Origin: Myroides odoratus DSM 2801
Lineage (GTDB): Bacteria; Bacteroidota; Bacteroidia; Flavobacteriales; Flavobacteriaceae
Length of the DNA: 64,000 bases
Direction: 5' to 3'
Assembly: GCF_000243275.1 (NCBI RefSeq)
Contig: NZ_CM001437.1
Coordinates: 1,827,882-1,891,881 of the forward strand
This document shows positions 55,529-63,241 of the stretch, in pieces. Within the stretch, counting starts at the first letter, position 1, and each line of letters begins with the position of its first letter. Made by a program: the position numbers and the translations under genes. The notes below the pieces were generated by a model. It saw only the letters and a program-made list of their open reading frames with translations. It was not told the origin of the DNA and did not search any database.

Positions 55529-56720
55529 CTTCCTGTTGATTTACTTTATGCCAGATCATTACTTGATTGCCAAATATTTTCGAAAATCCCTTAACGTCTT
55601 CTCCCGTCCAAGCATTATTCATCTCTCCATAACTGCCAAATGCATTGGACATCAGGTCATTTTTAGATTCAATTCCCTGTATGATAAAACGGTGGGGATG
55701 CAATTCTACCCACACTTTTCCATTCACTGTTTGTTGTGTACTAGACAAAAAAGCTTCTAAATCGCGCATCACAGGATCATGAAATTGTCCTTCATGAAGG
55801 TAATTTCCGTAAAACGTGCCCAATTGTTCTTTCCAGCTCAATTGCCATTTGGTAAGGGTGTGCTTTTCAAGTGTGTGATGTGCTTTCACTAAAATAAGTG
55901 GTGCTGCAGCCTCGAAGCCTACTCTCCCTTTAATTCCAATAATGGTATCTCCAACGTGAATATCTCTACCAATACCGAAAGGTTGTGCAAGATCTTGTAA
56001 TTGTTGGATGACTTCAGTAGGCGTCATTTGAACACCATTTAAGGCGATCGGTTCTCCGTGCGCAAACACAATTTCAACAACCGTCGGGGTTGTTTTGCTC
56101 ACTGGAGTTGGCCAAGCTTCTTCTGGTAAATATAGATTAGAAGTTAAGGTTTCTTTACCTCCTACTGAAGTTCCCCACAATCCTTTGTTAATAGAATATT
56201 TTGCTTTCTCAGCATTTATTTCGACACCATGTTTGGCTAAATAATCAATCTCTTCTTCTCTGCTTAATTTTAAATCGCGAATCGGCGTGATAATGTCTAT
56301 CGAAGGAATTAAGATATTGAAAATCATATCAAAACGCACCTGATCATTTCCTGCTCCCGTACTACCATGCGCTACAGCAGAAGCCTTGATTTTCTTAGCA
56401 TAATTCGCAATAGCAGTAGCTTGACAAACACGCTCTGCACTCACAGATAAAGGATAAGTTGCATTTTTTAATACATTTCCAAATATCAAATATTTCACAC
56501 AAGCTTCATAATACGCTTGCGTTTCATCAATTGTTTGATGAGAAGTTGCGCCTAAACTGTAGGCTTTGGCTTCAATTTCTTTTAACTCCTCTAGGGAAAA
56601 ACCACCAGTATTCACAACTACAGTGTGTACTTCATATCCCAATTCTTCTTTGAGGTAAATGACACAGAAACTCGTATCTAATCCACCACTAAAAGCTAAA
56701 ACTATTTTTTTGTTCATCAT
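55521..56720 (-). CDS. argG: Argininosuccinate synthase
   Basis: The 399-residue ATP-pyrophosphatase has the P-loop AFSGGLDTSFC and conserved EVVHTVVVNTG-like and GNDQVRFD blocks. It joins citrulline and aspartate. It follows the GNAT gene by 16 bases. A second ATG lies one codon in. Confidence 0.95.
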   Translation of the reverse strand: MMNKKIVLAFSGGLDTSFCVIYLKEELGYEVHTVVVNTGGFSLEELKEIEAKAYSLGATSHQTIDETQAYYEACVKYLIFGNVLKNATYPLSVSAERVCQATAIANYAKKIKASAVAHGSTGAGNDQVRFDMIFNILIPSIDIITPIRDLKLSREEEIDYLAKHGVEINAEKAKYSINKGLWGTSVGGKETLTSNLYLPEEAWPTPVSKTTPTVVEIVFAHGEPIALNGVQMTPTEVIQQLQDLAQPFGIGRDIHVGDTIIGIKGRVGFEAAAPLILVKAHHTLEKHTLTKWQLSWKEQLGTFYGNYLHEGQFHDPVMRDLEAFLSSTQQTVNGKVWVELHPHRFIIQGIESKNDLMSNAFGSYGEMNNAWTGEDVKGFSKIFGNQVMIWHKVNQQEDE

Positions 56721-56736
56721 GTTCCGGTTTAAAAAT

Positions 56737-57417
56737 TTAAAATAGATGTGTTTTCTTTACTGTTTGCTTAATTTTCATTTGCAGTCGCTTCAGTAAAGAG
56801 TACTTCTTCTGCATTTCTTTTAATCGTTCTTTGGCTTTTGTTTTTTGGTCTATCTTAGTTCGAAGCTCTTTTTCTTTTTCTACTGGATCCCAAAGCATAG
56901 AAGTACACAAACAATTTTTTCGTTCTTTACTCTGCAAAATGGAGAAGTTGATACAACTCTCACAACCTTTCCAAAAAGACTCATCCTGTGTAAGTTCAGA
57001 GTAGGGAACGGGTTCATAACCGAGATCAGAATTGATTTTCATTACTGCTAACCCTGTTGTTAATCCGAAGATTTTTGCTTGAGGGTATTGGGTTCTTGAG
57101 AGTTCAAAAATTCGCTTTTTAATTGCTTTGGCGAGGCCTTCCTTTCTGAATACAGGATTGACAATCAACCCTGAGTTGGCAACATATTCACCATGACTCC
57201 ATGTCTCGATATAACAAAATCCCGCCCAAGTTCCGTCTTGATGTAAAGCAATAACGGCTTTACCTTCCAGCATTTTGTTTGCTACATATTCGGGTTTTCT
57301 CCTAGCAATTCCCGTACCACGTGCTTGGGCAGAAAGTGCCATTTCATCGCATATTTGTGCAGCATAACCAACGTGTGTTTCATTCGCTGGTATAACGATA
57401 AACTGATTTGAATTCAT
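56737..57417 (-). CDS. GNAT acetyltransferase, first gene of the arginine operon
   Basis: The 226-residue protein has a GNAT fold (EYVANSGLIVNPVFRKEGLAKAIKKR, cited as VNPVFRKEGLAKAI). A Cys-rich stretch follows (CESC ... NCLC) and then a long Lys-rich tail. It is the first gene after the leader and could be the acyltransferase that starts the pathway (ArgA/ArgO-like role), which would otherwise be missing from the window. The Cys cluster may bind metal. This is inference from position; the family itself is not characterised to my knowledge. Confidence 0.8.
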   Translation of the reverse strand: MNSNQFIVIPANETHVGYAAQICDEMALSAQARGTGIARRKPEYVANKMLEGKAVIALHQDGTWAGFCYIETWSHGEYVANSGLIVNPVFRKEGLAKAIKKRIFELSRTQYPQAKIFGLTTGLAVMKINSDLGYEPVPYSELTQDESFWKGCESCINFSILQSKERKNCLCTSMLWDPVEKEKELRTKIDQKTKAKERLKEMQKKYSLLKRLQMKIKQTVKKTHLF

Positions 57418-57528
57418 CTCAAAAACAGATAGTTAGAATTCAACAAAGCCAAAAACAGCACCTGCTAAAACGCATGAACCTCTCTTTCAATCTCGTTGAA
57501 ATACATTAAAATTTGATAGATTTATTGG

Positions 57529-57553
57529 TTTGGGAGACCTTACAGTTCCCAAA
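57529..57553 (-). promoter_or_regulatory. Second hairpin in the arg leader
   Basis: On the minus strand TTTGGGA and TCCCAAA form a perfect 7-bp stem with an 11-base loop, about 112 bases before the first gene. No U run follows. Its role is unknown; it could be an RNA stabiliser or part of an alternative fold. Confidence 0.5.
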
Positions 57554-57559
57554 GAAAAA

Positions 57560-57579
57560 GAAAGCTTAAAAAATTAAGC
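57560..57579 (-). terminator. Candidate attenuator hairpin of the arg operon
   Basis: GCTTAA and TTAAGC pair around a 4-base loop (57564-57579), extended by two G-U pairs, and the run TTTCTTTTTCTTT follows. The stem is weak (two G-C pairs in six). Its left arm overlaps the last codons and the stop of the leader ORF. Confidence 0.5.
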
Positions 57580-57681
57580 CCGTGACCGCGATGACCGCGA
57601 AGTAGATAACAAGAAAACAGCAGCAGTAGCAGAGGCTATGCTGTTCATTTTAAAAGTAGTATGTAATACCGTTTTCTTCAT
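57574..57681 (-). CDS. Candidate arginine leader peptide
   Basis: This 35-codon ORF starts ATG-AAG-AAA-ACG and ends with Ser-Arg-Ser-Ser-Arg-Ser-Arg-Ala-stop. All three arginine codons in the tail are CGG, apparently rare in the neighbouring AT-rich genes (seen by eye, not counted). It lies just before a hairpin and about 157 bases upstream of the GNAT-argGCDF'BEH operon. A possible promoter is at 57710. The combination is what a ribosome-mediated attenuator requires: stalling at the arginine codons when charged tRNA-Arg is scarce would cover the hairpin's left arm. A chance ORF is the alternative. Confidence 0.7.
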   Translation of the reverse strand: MKKTVLHTTFKMNSIASATAAVFLLSTSRSSRSRA

Positions 57682-57709
57682 TTCTTGTGTATACCCTTAT
57701 GGGTTGGTA

Positions 57710-57717
57710 CAAAGTTT
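57710..57717 (-). promoter_or_regulatory. Possible -7 box for the arg leader
   Basis: The minus strand reads AAACTTTG, one mismatch from TAnnTTTG, with TTG at 57741-57739 as a possible -33 element 21 bases further up. It would place the start of transcription about 20 bases before the leader ORF. Confidence 0.4.
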
Positions 57718-57804
57718 TCTAATAATTAATTTAATATGCAAGCATTTTATAAAAAAATAACATTTAAAAAAAACAAACAACTATAAATCAACCCATTACA
57801 AAAC

Positions 57805-57843
57805 AAAAAAAGGCATATCATATCGTAATATAATCAGCCTTTA
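57805..57843 (-). terminator. Weak terminator after the lipoprotein gene
   Basis: AAAGGC and GCCTTT, with an A run before and T residues after on the minus strand, enclose a 23-base AT-rich loop. Weak; 7 bases beyond the stop. Confidence 0.4.
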
Positions 57844-57849
57844 ACAAAC

Positions 57850-58683
57850 TTATTCTCCTTTTATCCGAATTTTTTTATAGCTAAAAACATAAAGATGCAC
57901 ATAGATAATACCTTTTGCTTCATAACGTATTTCATGATGTGTTTTATCTAGTAGTAGTCCAGGATAAGAGTTAGTCGTCTCCCACATTTGATCATTAAAC
58001 TTGAATGCACTCCATTTATTTTTGGTATTCACCCAAGGACTTAGTACCGCACCATATTCAAAATTCGCATATAACAAATCCATCCTTCTACTTATAGAAA
58101 ATACTTCATCTTCTAAAAATGGATGATCTGTATTCACTACAACTAAATAGCCATACTCATTATAGACTAATTGGAAAGAAACAACCTGACCTTTTTCTTT
58201 GTTCTTAATTGTCGATACTAAATTATTCTGAAAATTATACTCATACTCTTGTGTAGTTTCTTCTATTAGATCCTGAAATTTAACTAGTAAACCCGTACTA
58301 TAATTATAATCAAATAAACGATGAATAATCATCTTATTTTTGTTTTTATCATGACCTACAATTTTAGTAATATTTCCCTGATGATCATGTAGGTACCGGA
58401 TATTAATATTGGTTTTATACAGGATTCCTGTAGCTAAATCTTGCTCCATTTTTTTTCTTTCAACAGCTACAACATCCCCTTTGTCATTATAATGTAATAC
58501 ATCTTCTGTTTGATATTGAAAGCTCATCTTTCCGTCATATAGGCGAGGAGTAATACCAAAGGAGTGCTCTATTTTATCTATTACCACCCTCTCCTCTCCT
58601 TTTGATGCATCTTGCTCCTCTGAGGAGCAGTTTATACATAAGAGGGCTAACATACTGCAACTTATACGATGAATAATATCCAT
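57850..58683 (-). CDS. Lipoprotein of unknown function with YD-like repeats
   Basis: The 277-residue predicted lipoprotein has lipobox INC followed by SSEE, an acidic export-like signal. The body contains short Tyr/Asp-containing repeats (YLHDHQGNITKIVG, YNEYGYLVVVN) similar in spacing to YD repeats. I recognise no specific family. There is no clear promoter box. The 448-base region upstream and 432-base region downstream make it an isolated gene. Confidence 0.78.
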   Translation of the reverse strand: MDIIHRISCSMLALLCINCSSEEQDASKGEERVVIDKIEHSFGITPRLYDGKMSFQYQTEDVLHYNDKGDVVAVERKKMEQDLATGILYKTNINIRYLHDHQGNITKIVGHDKNKNKMIIHRLFDYNYSTGLLVKFQDLIEETTQEYEYNFQNNLVSTIKNKEKGQVVSFQLVYNEYGYLVVVNTDHPFLEDEVFSISRRMDLLYANFEYGAVLSPWVNTKNKWSAFKFNDQMWETTNSYPGLLLDKTHHEIRYEAKGIIYVHLYVFSYKKIRIKGE

Positions 58684-58840
58684 ACTTCTACATTTTTACA
58701 ATTACTATGTAGCAAATAACCGTTTATCACCAATAAAAATCACAACAAAAGGTATGTTTATACCAGAATTGAAGGAAAGCCTAACACCTGTGTATTTTTT
58801 AAAAAAACAGGAAAAAACAAGGGAGAGCAACTCTTTTATT

Positions 58841-58882
58841 TTAAATTAAAAAAGACCATTTGTAGTGGTCATTTAATTTAAA
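58841..58882. promoter_or_regulatory. Imperfect hairpin of unknown role
   Basis: TTAAATTAAA and GACCA pair with TGGTC and AATTTAA across a 7-base loop, with two unmatched A residues. It could be a terminator for an unseen transcript. Confidence 0.4.
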
Positions 58883-59031
58883 TACAACTTGCTTTACATC
58901 CTACATGATTCCCTCTGAAATAAATGTATAAAATTCCCAATGCCGCATTGACGTTTAGGCATTTTACATGCTATTTATGTAGTCAAAGCATAAAAAGAAT
59001 TCTTTTTTCGCATTGATCTATCTTTTTTTAC

Positions 59032-59070
59032 AAAAAAAAAAGACTCTAATTTCACTAGAGTCCTTTTTCT
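59032..59070 (-). terminator. Terminator after apt
   Basis: GACTCTA and TAGAGTC form a 7-bp stem with loop ATTTCAC and A/T runs, about 60 bases beyond the apt stop. Confidence 0.75.
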
Positions 59071-59131
59071 TTTTATATAAAGTTGAATGTTACATCAACC
59101 TATTCACTTTTCTTTATATCAAGTGCTGTAT

Positions 59132-59647
59132 TTAGTACGATAATAAACTCTGTACTTCATACCCTTTTAATTTATCACGCCCGTGTAAAAAAGATAACTC
59201 CATCAAGAAATTGAGTTGTACAATTTCCCCTCCTAAACGTTCTACCAACTTACAAACCGCTTCTGCAGTCCCCCCAGTTGCTAGGACATCATCGTGAATT
59301 AGGACTTTTTCCCCTGGTTTTATTGCATCTGCATGCATTTCAAGAATATCTGTTCCATATTCCAGCTGATATTCTTGAGCAATGGTATCAAAAGGCAGTT
59401 TTTTAGGTTTTCTAACTGGTACAAAACCAGCACCTAATTCTTTAGCCAACAAAGTAGCAAAGAAAAATCCGCGGCTCTCCATCCCCACTACACGATCTAC
59501 TTTTTTATCTCCTACTAATGCTAATAATCGCTTAGTTGCTTCTTCCATTGCTTCAGGACTATTTAAAAGCGGCGTAATATCCTTAAAACCTACCCCTTCT
59601 TTTGGAAAATCCTGAATGTTTCTAATATAATCTTCAATCTTCATCAT
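59132..59647 (-). CDS. apt: Adenine phosphoribosyltransferase
   Basis: The 171-residue enzyme makes AMP from adenine and PRPP. The PRPP-binding motif is VLIHDDVLATGGTAEA near residue 120 and the N-terminal DFPKEGVGFKDITPLL is typical. It is 12 bases downstream of the glycosyltransferase gene; the two seem to share a transcript. An ATG one codon later (MKIEDYI) is a possible start. Confidence 0.95.
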   Translation of the reverse strand: MMKIEDYIRNIQDFPKEGVGFKDITPLLNSPEAMEEATKRLLALVGDKKVDRVVGMESRGFFFATLLAKELGAGFVPVRKPKKLPFDTIAQEYQLEYGTDILEMHADAIKPGEKVLIHDDVLATGGTAEAVCKLVERLGGEIVQLNFLMELSFLHGRDKLKGYEVQSLLSY

Positions 59648-59659
59648 GACTAAATTCTT

Positions 59660-60703
59660 TTATTTCTTTTGTGCTACTTCCAACACTTTCTTACATACAT
59701 CTGCGGGATCAATTGTTCGCATAGCATCTTCATATCCTTCCACCTTTTTATTTCCATACACTGACGTTGGCAATAAAGGATATTGGGTACGATCTGCTGT
59801 TATACAATAATCGATGGGTTGATTAAATGGTGCAAAGCCCGCATAAGGGTGTGTAGCACCCCATAAAGTTACGACTTTTACGCCTAACATGGCTGCAATA
59901 TGTGCATTTCCAGAGTCCATCGAAAGCATGACATCTAAGTGCTGTATCAAGTTCATTTCCACCTCCAACTTCACTTTACCAGCCATTACAATCACATTGT
60001 CATTGTCGCGTTTTACTTGGTTTAATAAGGCTATTTCCTTTTCTCCTCCGCCAAATAAAAAGATGAAGTGATTTTCTTGTTCTGCTAATTCATCTACCAC
60101 GTTCTGCATTAAGTCCAACGGATAAACTTTACTATCATATTGTGCAAAAGGAGCAATACCAATCCACGTTTTGTGTTGTTCTTTACTATAAATTTCTAAT
60201 TCGGATGCTAACGCTGCCTTTGGTGGAAAATTCGGGTGCTCTAAAGAGACCGAAAATCCTAATTGCTGAAGGGTTGCACAATGGTTTTCGACCATCGTTT
60301 GTACGGGTTTAAATAGCTTATTTTCAGCACGGGTCAATGCTTTTTTAGCTGCTCTACCTTTGTCTAACGCTGCTGTTGGAACACCTGAAAACTTAAATAA
60401 TGTACGAACAATTTGTGCGCGTAATACATTGTGGAAATCCGCAAAATAATCCGGTTTTAATCGCTTAATATCTTGATATAAACGAATCAAACCCAAAAAT
60501 CCTTTGTGCTTTTTCTTCACATCAATAGGAAAGAAATCCACGCGATCAATGCCCTTAAAAAAAGGTTTGAAAAAAGGTCGTGAAACTACCGTTACACGTA
60601 AAGCAGGGTGTTGTTCGATTAACGCTCGAATTACAGGCACTGTCATCGCTACGTCCCCCATAGCGGATAATCTGAAAATGACGATGTGTTTTAAACCTTT
60701 CAC
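59660..60703 (-). CDS. Glycosyltransferase family 9 (heptosyltransferase-like)
   Basis: The 347-residue protein has the GT9 pattern: KHIVIFRLSAMGDVAMTVPVIRAL at the N-terminus (cited as RLSAMGDVAMTVP), then GIAPFAQYDSKVYPL and SMDSGNAHIAAMLG near the end. Such enzymes add a heptose or similar sugar in LPS or envelope glycan synthesis. I set the GTG at 60703 (first residues MKGLKHIV) as start because the -7 box at 60758 lies downstream of the longer reading's first codon (60760). The 5' end carries a hairpin. Confidence 0.86.
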   Translation of the reverse strand: MKGLKHIVIFRLSAMGDVAMTVPVIRALIEQHPALRVTVVSRPFFKPFFKGIDRVDFFPIDVKKKHKGFLGLIRLYQDIKRLKPDYFADFHNVLRAQIVRTLFKFSGVPTAALDKGRAAKKALTRAENKLFKPVQTMVENHCATLQQLGFSVSLEHPNFPPKAALASELEIYSKEQHKTWIGIAPFAQYDSKVYPLDLMQNVVDELAEQENHFIFLFGGGEKEIALLNQVKRDNDNVIVMAGKVKLEVEMNLIQHLDVMLSMDSGNAHIAAMLGVKVVTLWGATHPYAGFAPFNQPIDYCITADRTQYPLLPTSVYGNKKVEGYEDAMRTIDPADVCKKVLEVAQKK

Positions 60704-60729
60704 TAAAATATGATTTATCTTAAACAAGA

Positions 60730-60751
60730 AAAGCGTGATTATCCACGCTTT
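60730..60751 (-). promoter_or_regulatory. Hairpin at the start of the GT9 transcript
   Basis: AAAGCGTG and CACGCTTT form an 8-bp stem with a 6-base loop, just downstream of the -7 box. It would be the first structure of the mRNA and could protect it from decay. Confidence 0.5.
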
Positions 60752-60757
60752 AGCAAA

Positions 60758-60765
60758 CAAAAGTA
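60758..60765 (-). promoter_or_regulatory. Bacteroidota -7 box for the GT9-apt operon
   Basis: The minus strand reads TACTTTTG, 55 bases upstream of the GTG start. Confidence 0.6.
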
Positions 60766-60840
60766 ATTTTTTTTACCGATACAAAAAAATGATATTTTTT
60801 TCCTACTCTTTTTCTATTCTAGTACTGGTTTTCTTGCATT

Positions 60841-60873
60841 AAAAAAGGCATATCGTATTCACCATATGCCTTT
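60841..60873 (-). terminator. Terminator after the DUF4254 gene
   Basis: AAAGGCATAT and ATATGCCTTT form a perfect 10-bp stem with a 10-base loop; the minus strand continues with six T. Confidence 0.8.
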
Positions 60874-60881
60874 GCTGTTCT

Positions 60882-61487
60882 TTATTTTTTATTTTGATAT
60901 AACACCGGGTTTAATTCCTCGTCGTTATACATTTTCATTTGCTTGTATACTTTCATGTATTTATCTCCAGCAGCGATATCTTGTAATAAATCGTCAATTG
61001 CCGTAGATAAATCTTGTTTTTGTTCCAACAAAACATCTAATTTTTCTTGACATTTTGCTCTGTGTTCTGCTGTAGCTTCAGGTCTTGTAGCTTCCTCACG
61101 CATGTGGTAAATCTTCAACGCTAAGATAGAATAACGGTCAATTGCCCAAGCTGGACTTTCTGAATTAATTTTAGCATTTGGTTTTACTTGTACCTCTTTA
61201 TACTTATTCAAAAAGTAACTATCGATGTACTCTACCATATCCGTTCTCTCTTGATTGGATGCATCAATTCTTCTTTTTAAAGCCAATGCTGCAACAGGAT
61301 CAATTTGTGGATCACGAATAATATCTTCAAAATGCCACTGAACGGTATCAATCCAATTTTTTAAATACAATAAATGTTTAATATCTTCCTTTGGATAAGG
61401 ATTGCTAATTGGCTGATCTACATTGTCGTATTTATGATAATCGCGAATACTCTCTTCGAATATCGGAAATGCTAATTCTGAAAACAT
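60882..61487 (-). CDS. DUF4254 family protein
   Basis: The 201-residue soluble, helix-rich protein has AWAIDRYSILALKIYHMREE and IRDPQIDPVAALALKRRID-like segments (cited as SILALKIYHM). I recognise the DUF4254 family, commonly adjacent to GT9 genes in Bacteroidota. No enzymatic motif is visible. It has its own promoter and terminator, so it is not co-transcribed with the GT9 gene. Confidence 0.82.
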   Translation of the reverse strand: MFSELAFPIFEESIRDYHKYDNVDQPISNPYPKEDIKHLLYLKNWIDTVQWHFEDIIRDPQIDPVAALALKRRIDASNQERTDMVEYIDSYFLNKYKEVQVKPNAKINSESPAWAIDRYSILALKIYHMREEATRPEATAEHRAKCQEKLDVLLEQKQDLSTAIDDLLQDIAAGDKYMKVYKQMKMYNDEELNPVLYQNKK

Positions 61488-61504
61488 ATGAATAATTTTA
61501 TTTA

Positions 61505-61512
61505 CAAATATA
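61505..61512 (-). promoter_or_regulatory. Bacteroidota -7 box for the DUF4254 gene
   Basis: The minus strand reads TATATTTG, 18 bases upstream of the start. Confidence 0.6.
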
Positions 61513-61546
61513 GTTTTAATACTTTTATGGTACTAATTATACCGTT

Positions 61547-62200
61547 ATGAAAATTCACTATATTTCAGAGGAGAATAGCATTTTAAATCATTTCTTAGCT
61601 CAACTTCGCGATGTTACGATTCAGAAAGACAGCATGCGCTTTCGTAAAAACATTGAACGTATTGGAGAAATAATGGCGTACGAATTGAGTAAAACGCTAC
61701 CATATAAAGCTGTTGCTGTTCAAACGCCTCTAGGAATAAAACACACTACTTGTATTGAGGACAATGTTGTTCTTTGTTCAATCCTCCGTGCAGGATTAGC
61801 CTTACACACTGGTTTCATGAACTTCTTTGACGATGCTGAAAACGGATTCGTTTCTGCTTACCGTCGTCATGGAAAACACGGAGAAGCAGGTCAAATTTTG
61901 GTTGAGTACCAAGCAGCACCTTCTTTTCAGGACAAAATTCTGATTTTAATTGACCCCATGTTAGCTACAGGTCAATCGTTAGTGGCTGTTATCCAAAAAT
62001 TAATGACAGAAGAACAACCCAAAGAATTGCATATTGCTGTGGTTATTGCAGCTCCAGAGGGTATTGAATACCTAGAACAGCAATTACCTGCAAATGTGCA
62101 TTTATGGGTAGCAACACTAGATGAGAAGCTAGATGATCACAACTACATTGTTCCTGGTTTAGGAGATGCTGGTGATTTAGCTTATGGTCAAAAGCTATAA
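61547..62200 (+). CDS. upp: Uracil phosphoribosyltransferase
   Basis: The 217-residue enzyme salvages uracil to UMP with PRPP. The PRPP motif LIDPMLATGQSLVAV and the C-terminal LGDAGDLAYG (uracil-binding, normally GPGDFGDR-like in E. coli) are visible. The stop overlaps the convergent DUF6427 gene by 6 bases. The family is often linked to that gene in flavobacteria. Confidence 0.93.
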   Translation: MKIHYISEENSILNHFLAQLRDVTIQKDSMRFRKNIERIGEIMAYELSKTLPYKAVAVQTPLGIKHTTCIEDNVVLCSILRAGLALHTGFMNFFDDAENGFVSAYRRHGKHGEAGQILVEYQAAPSFQDKILILIDPMLATGQSLVAVIQKLMTEEQPKELHIAVVIAAPEGIEYLEQQLPANVHLWVATLDEKLDDHNYIVPGLGDAGDLAYGQKL

Positions 62201-63133
62201 GATGAACAATTGCATCAGGTAGAAAAATAACCCAATACAGAAAACACTGTAAACGTTGGCTTCTTTTCGCCAGCGTTGTGGAATACTTTCAATGTAATTA
62301 GCACCTAAAATAGCTAAAGGAAAGAAAGTAAACAGCAATAATCCATTGGATTTTTCTGCCGAAACAACATAAATAACAGCACCTATAAGAAATGACAAAA
62401 TGATTTTCTTGTAGGTGTTTTGCATATTATACGGTTTACTTTTGATGGCCAATGCTTGCGAAACCGCATAGAGTAAAGCAATAGAGACAAATACAGCTAG
62501 GGCAATATTTTGATAAACATTGTCAAAATACATAAAATCAAAACTAATTTGCACGCGTTCGGTCCACCAATCAATGAAATGCACCTCTTGGATTAATAAA
62601 TAAAGGCTTAAGAAAATAGAAGCCCCTAAAAAAGACACCAGTGGAATAATCCAATTTCGATAGTCTTTTGCACCAAAAAAAGCGATAGCATAAAATAGAA
62701 GGATGAAATATAGAATGCTCCAAAAGTGAAATAAACTAGCAAAACAAATCCACAACGAAGCGTCTAATAACTTTTCTTTGGACTGTTTTAAAGAGTGTAA
62801 CGAAAAAATACGGCGCAAAGCCAAGAGAATAAAATAGCTTGCAACAATGACCCTTACATTCTCAAAAGAGGTAGGAAAAATAAACAAAAAGCTCGTGAAA
62901 ATAAGCGGTACATAAGCAGAATCATCGACCAATCTATTTCTCGAAACAATAAATTGAGATATATACATCATCAACAATAACAGCACTAAAACACCTCCTC
63001 TTTTGATGATTTCGAATGTTGTCCATTCAATGCTAAAATCCAAACCAATAAACAAACCATAACCTGTCACGATTAAAAGCGTAAGCATGATATAGTTAAT
63101 CGGTCTAGTTTTGCTAAAAATACTTGCTAACAT
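62195..63133 (-). CDS. DUF6427 family membrane protein
   Basis: The 312-residue hydrophobic protein has about eight to ten membrane helices and no clear catalytic motif. I recognise the DUF6427 family, which in flavobacteria lies next to upp and purD, as here. Alternating helices and short charged loops suggest a polytopic transporter or envelope enzyme; the role is unknown. Confidence 0.78.
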   Translation of the reverse strand: MLASIFSKTRPINYIMLTLLIVTGYGLFIGLDFSIEWTTFEIIKRGGVLVLLLLMMYISQFIVSRNRLVDDSAYVPLIFTSFLFIFPTSFENVRVIVASYFILLALRRIFSLHSLKQSKEKLLDASLWICFASLFHFWSILYFILLFYAIAFFGAKDYRNWIIPLVSFLGASIFLSLYLLIQEVHFIDWWTERVQISFDFMYFDNVYQNIALAVFVSIALLYAVSQALAIKSKPYNMQNTYKKIILSFLIGAVIYVVSAEKSNGLLLFTFFPLAILGANYIESIPQRWRKEANVYSVFCIGLFFYLMQLFIL

Positions 63134-63241
63134 GTATATATTTTATATTTTTGTAGTACTATTTGTTTCTTTGGGTATTTTGTATTCTTACTAAATATTA
63201 TAAAATGCAAATAATATTATCTAATTTAAAAATAAAGGACA

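Larger units (their letters stand above)
57418..57849. other. Leader region upstream of the arginine operon
   Basis: These 432 bases hold the putative leader ORF (57574-57681), the leader hairpin (57564-57579) and a second hairpin (57529-57553) before the GNAT gene, plus a tiny in-frame ORF (57440-57475, MRFSRCCFWLC). They end near the weak hairpin that closes the lipoprotein gene at 57850. Confidence 0.6.
58684..59131. other. Intergenic region with two hairpins
   Basis: These 448 bases hold an imperfect hairpin at 58841-58882 and the apt terminator at 59032-59070, but no ORF I can support. A small palindrome (AATGCC/GGCATT) lies near 58939. Confidence 0.5.

Noticed and set aside
59660..60760. 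Longer start for the GT9 gene at 60760
   Set aside because: The start codon would be in the -7 promoter region and the signature begins after the GTG at 60703.
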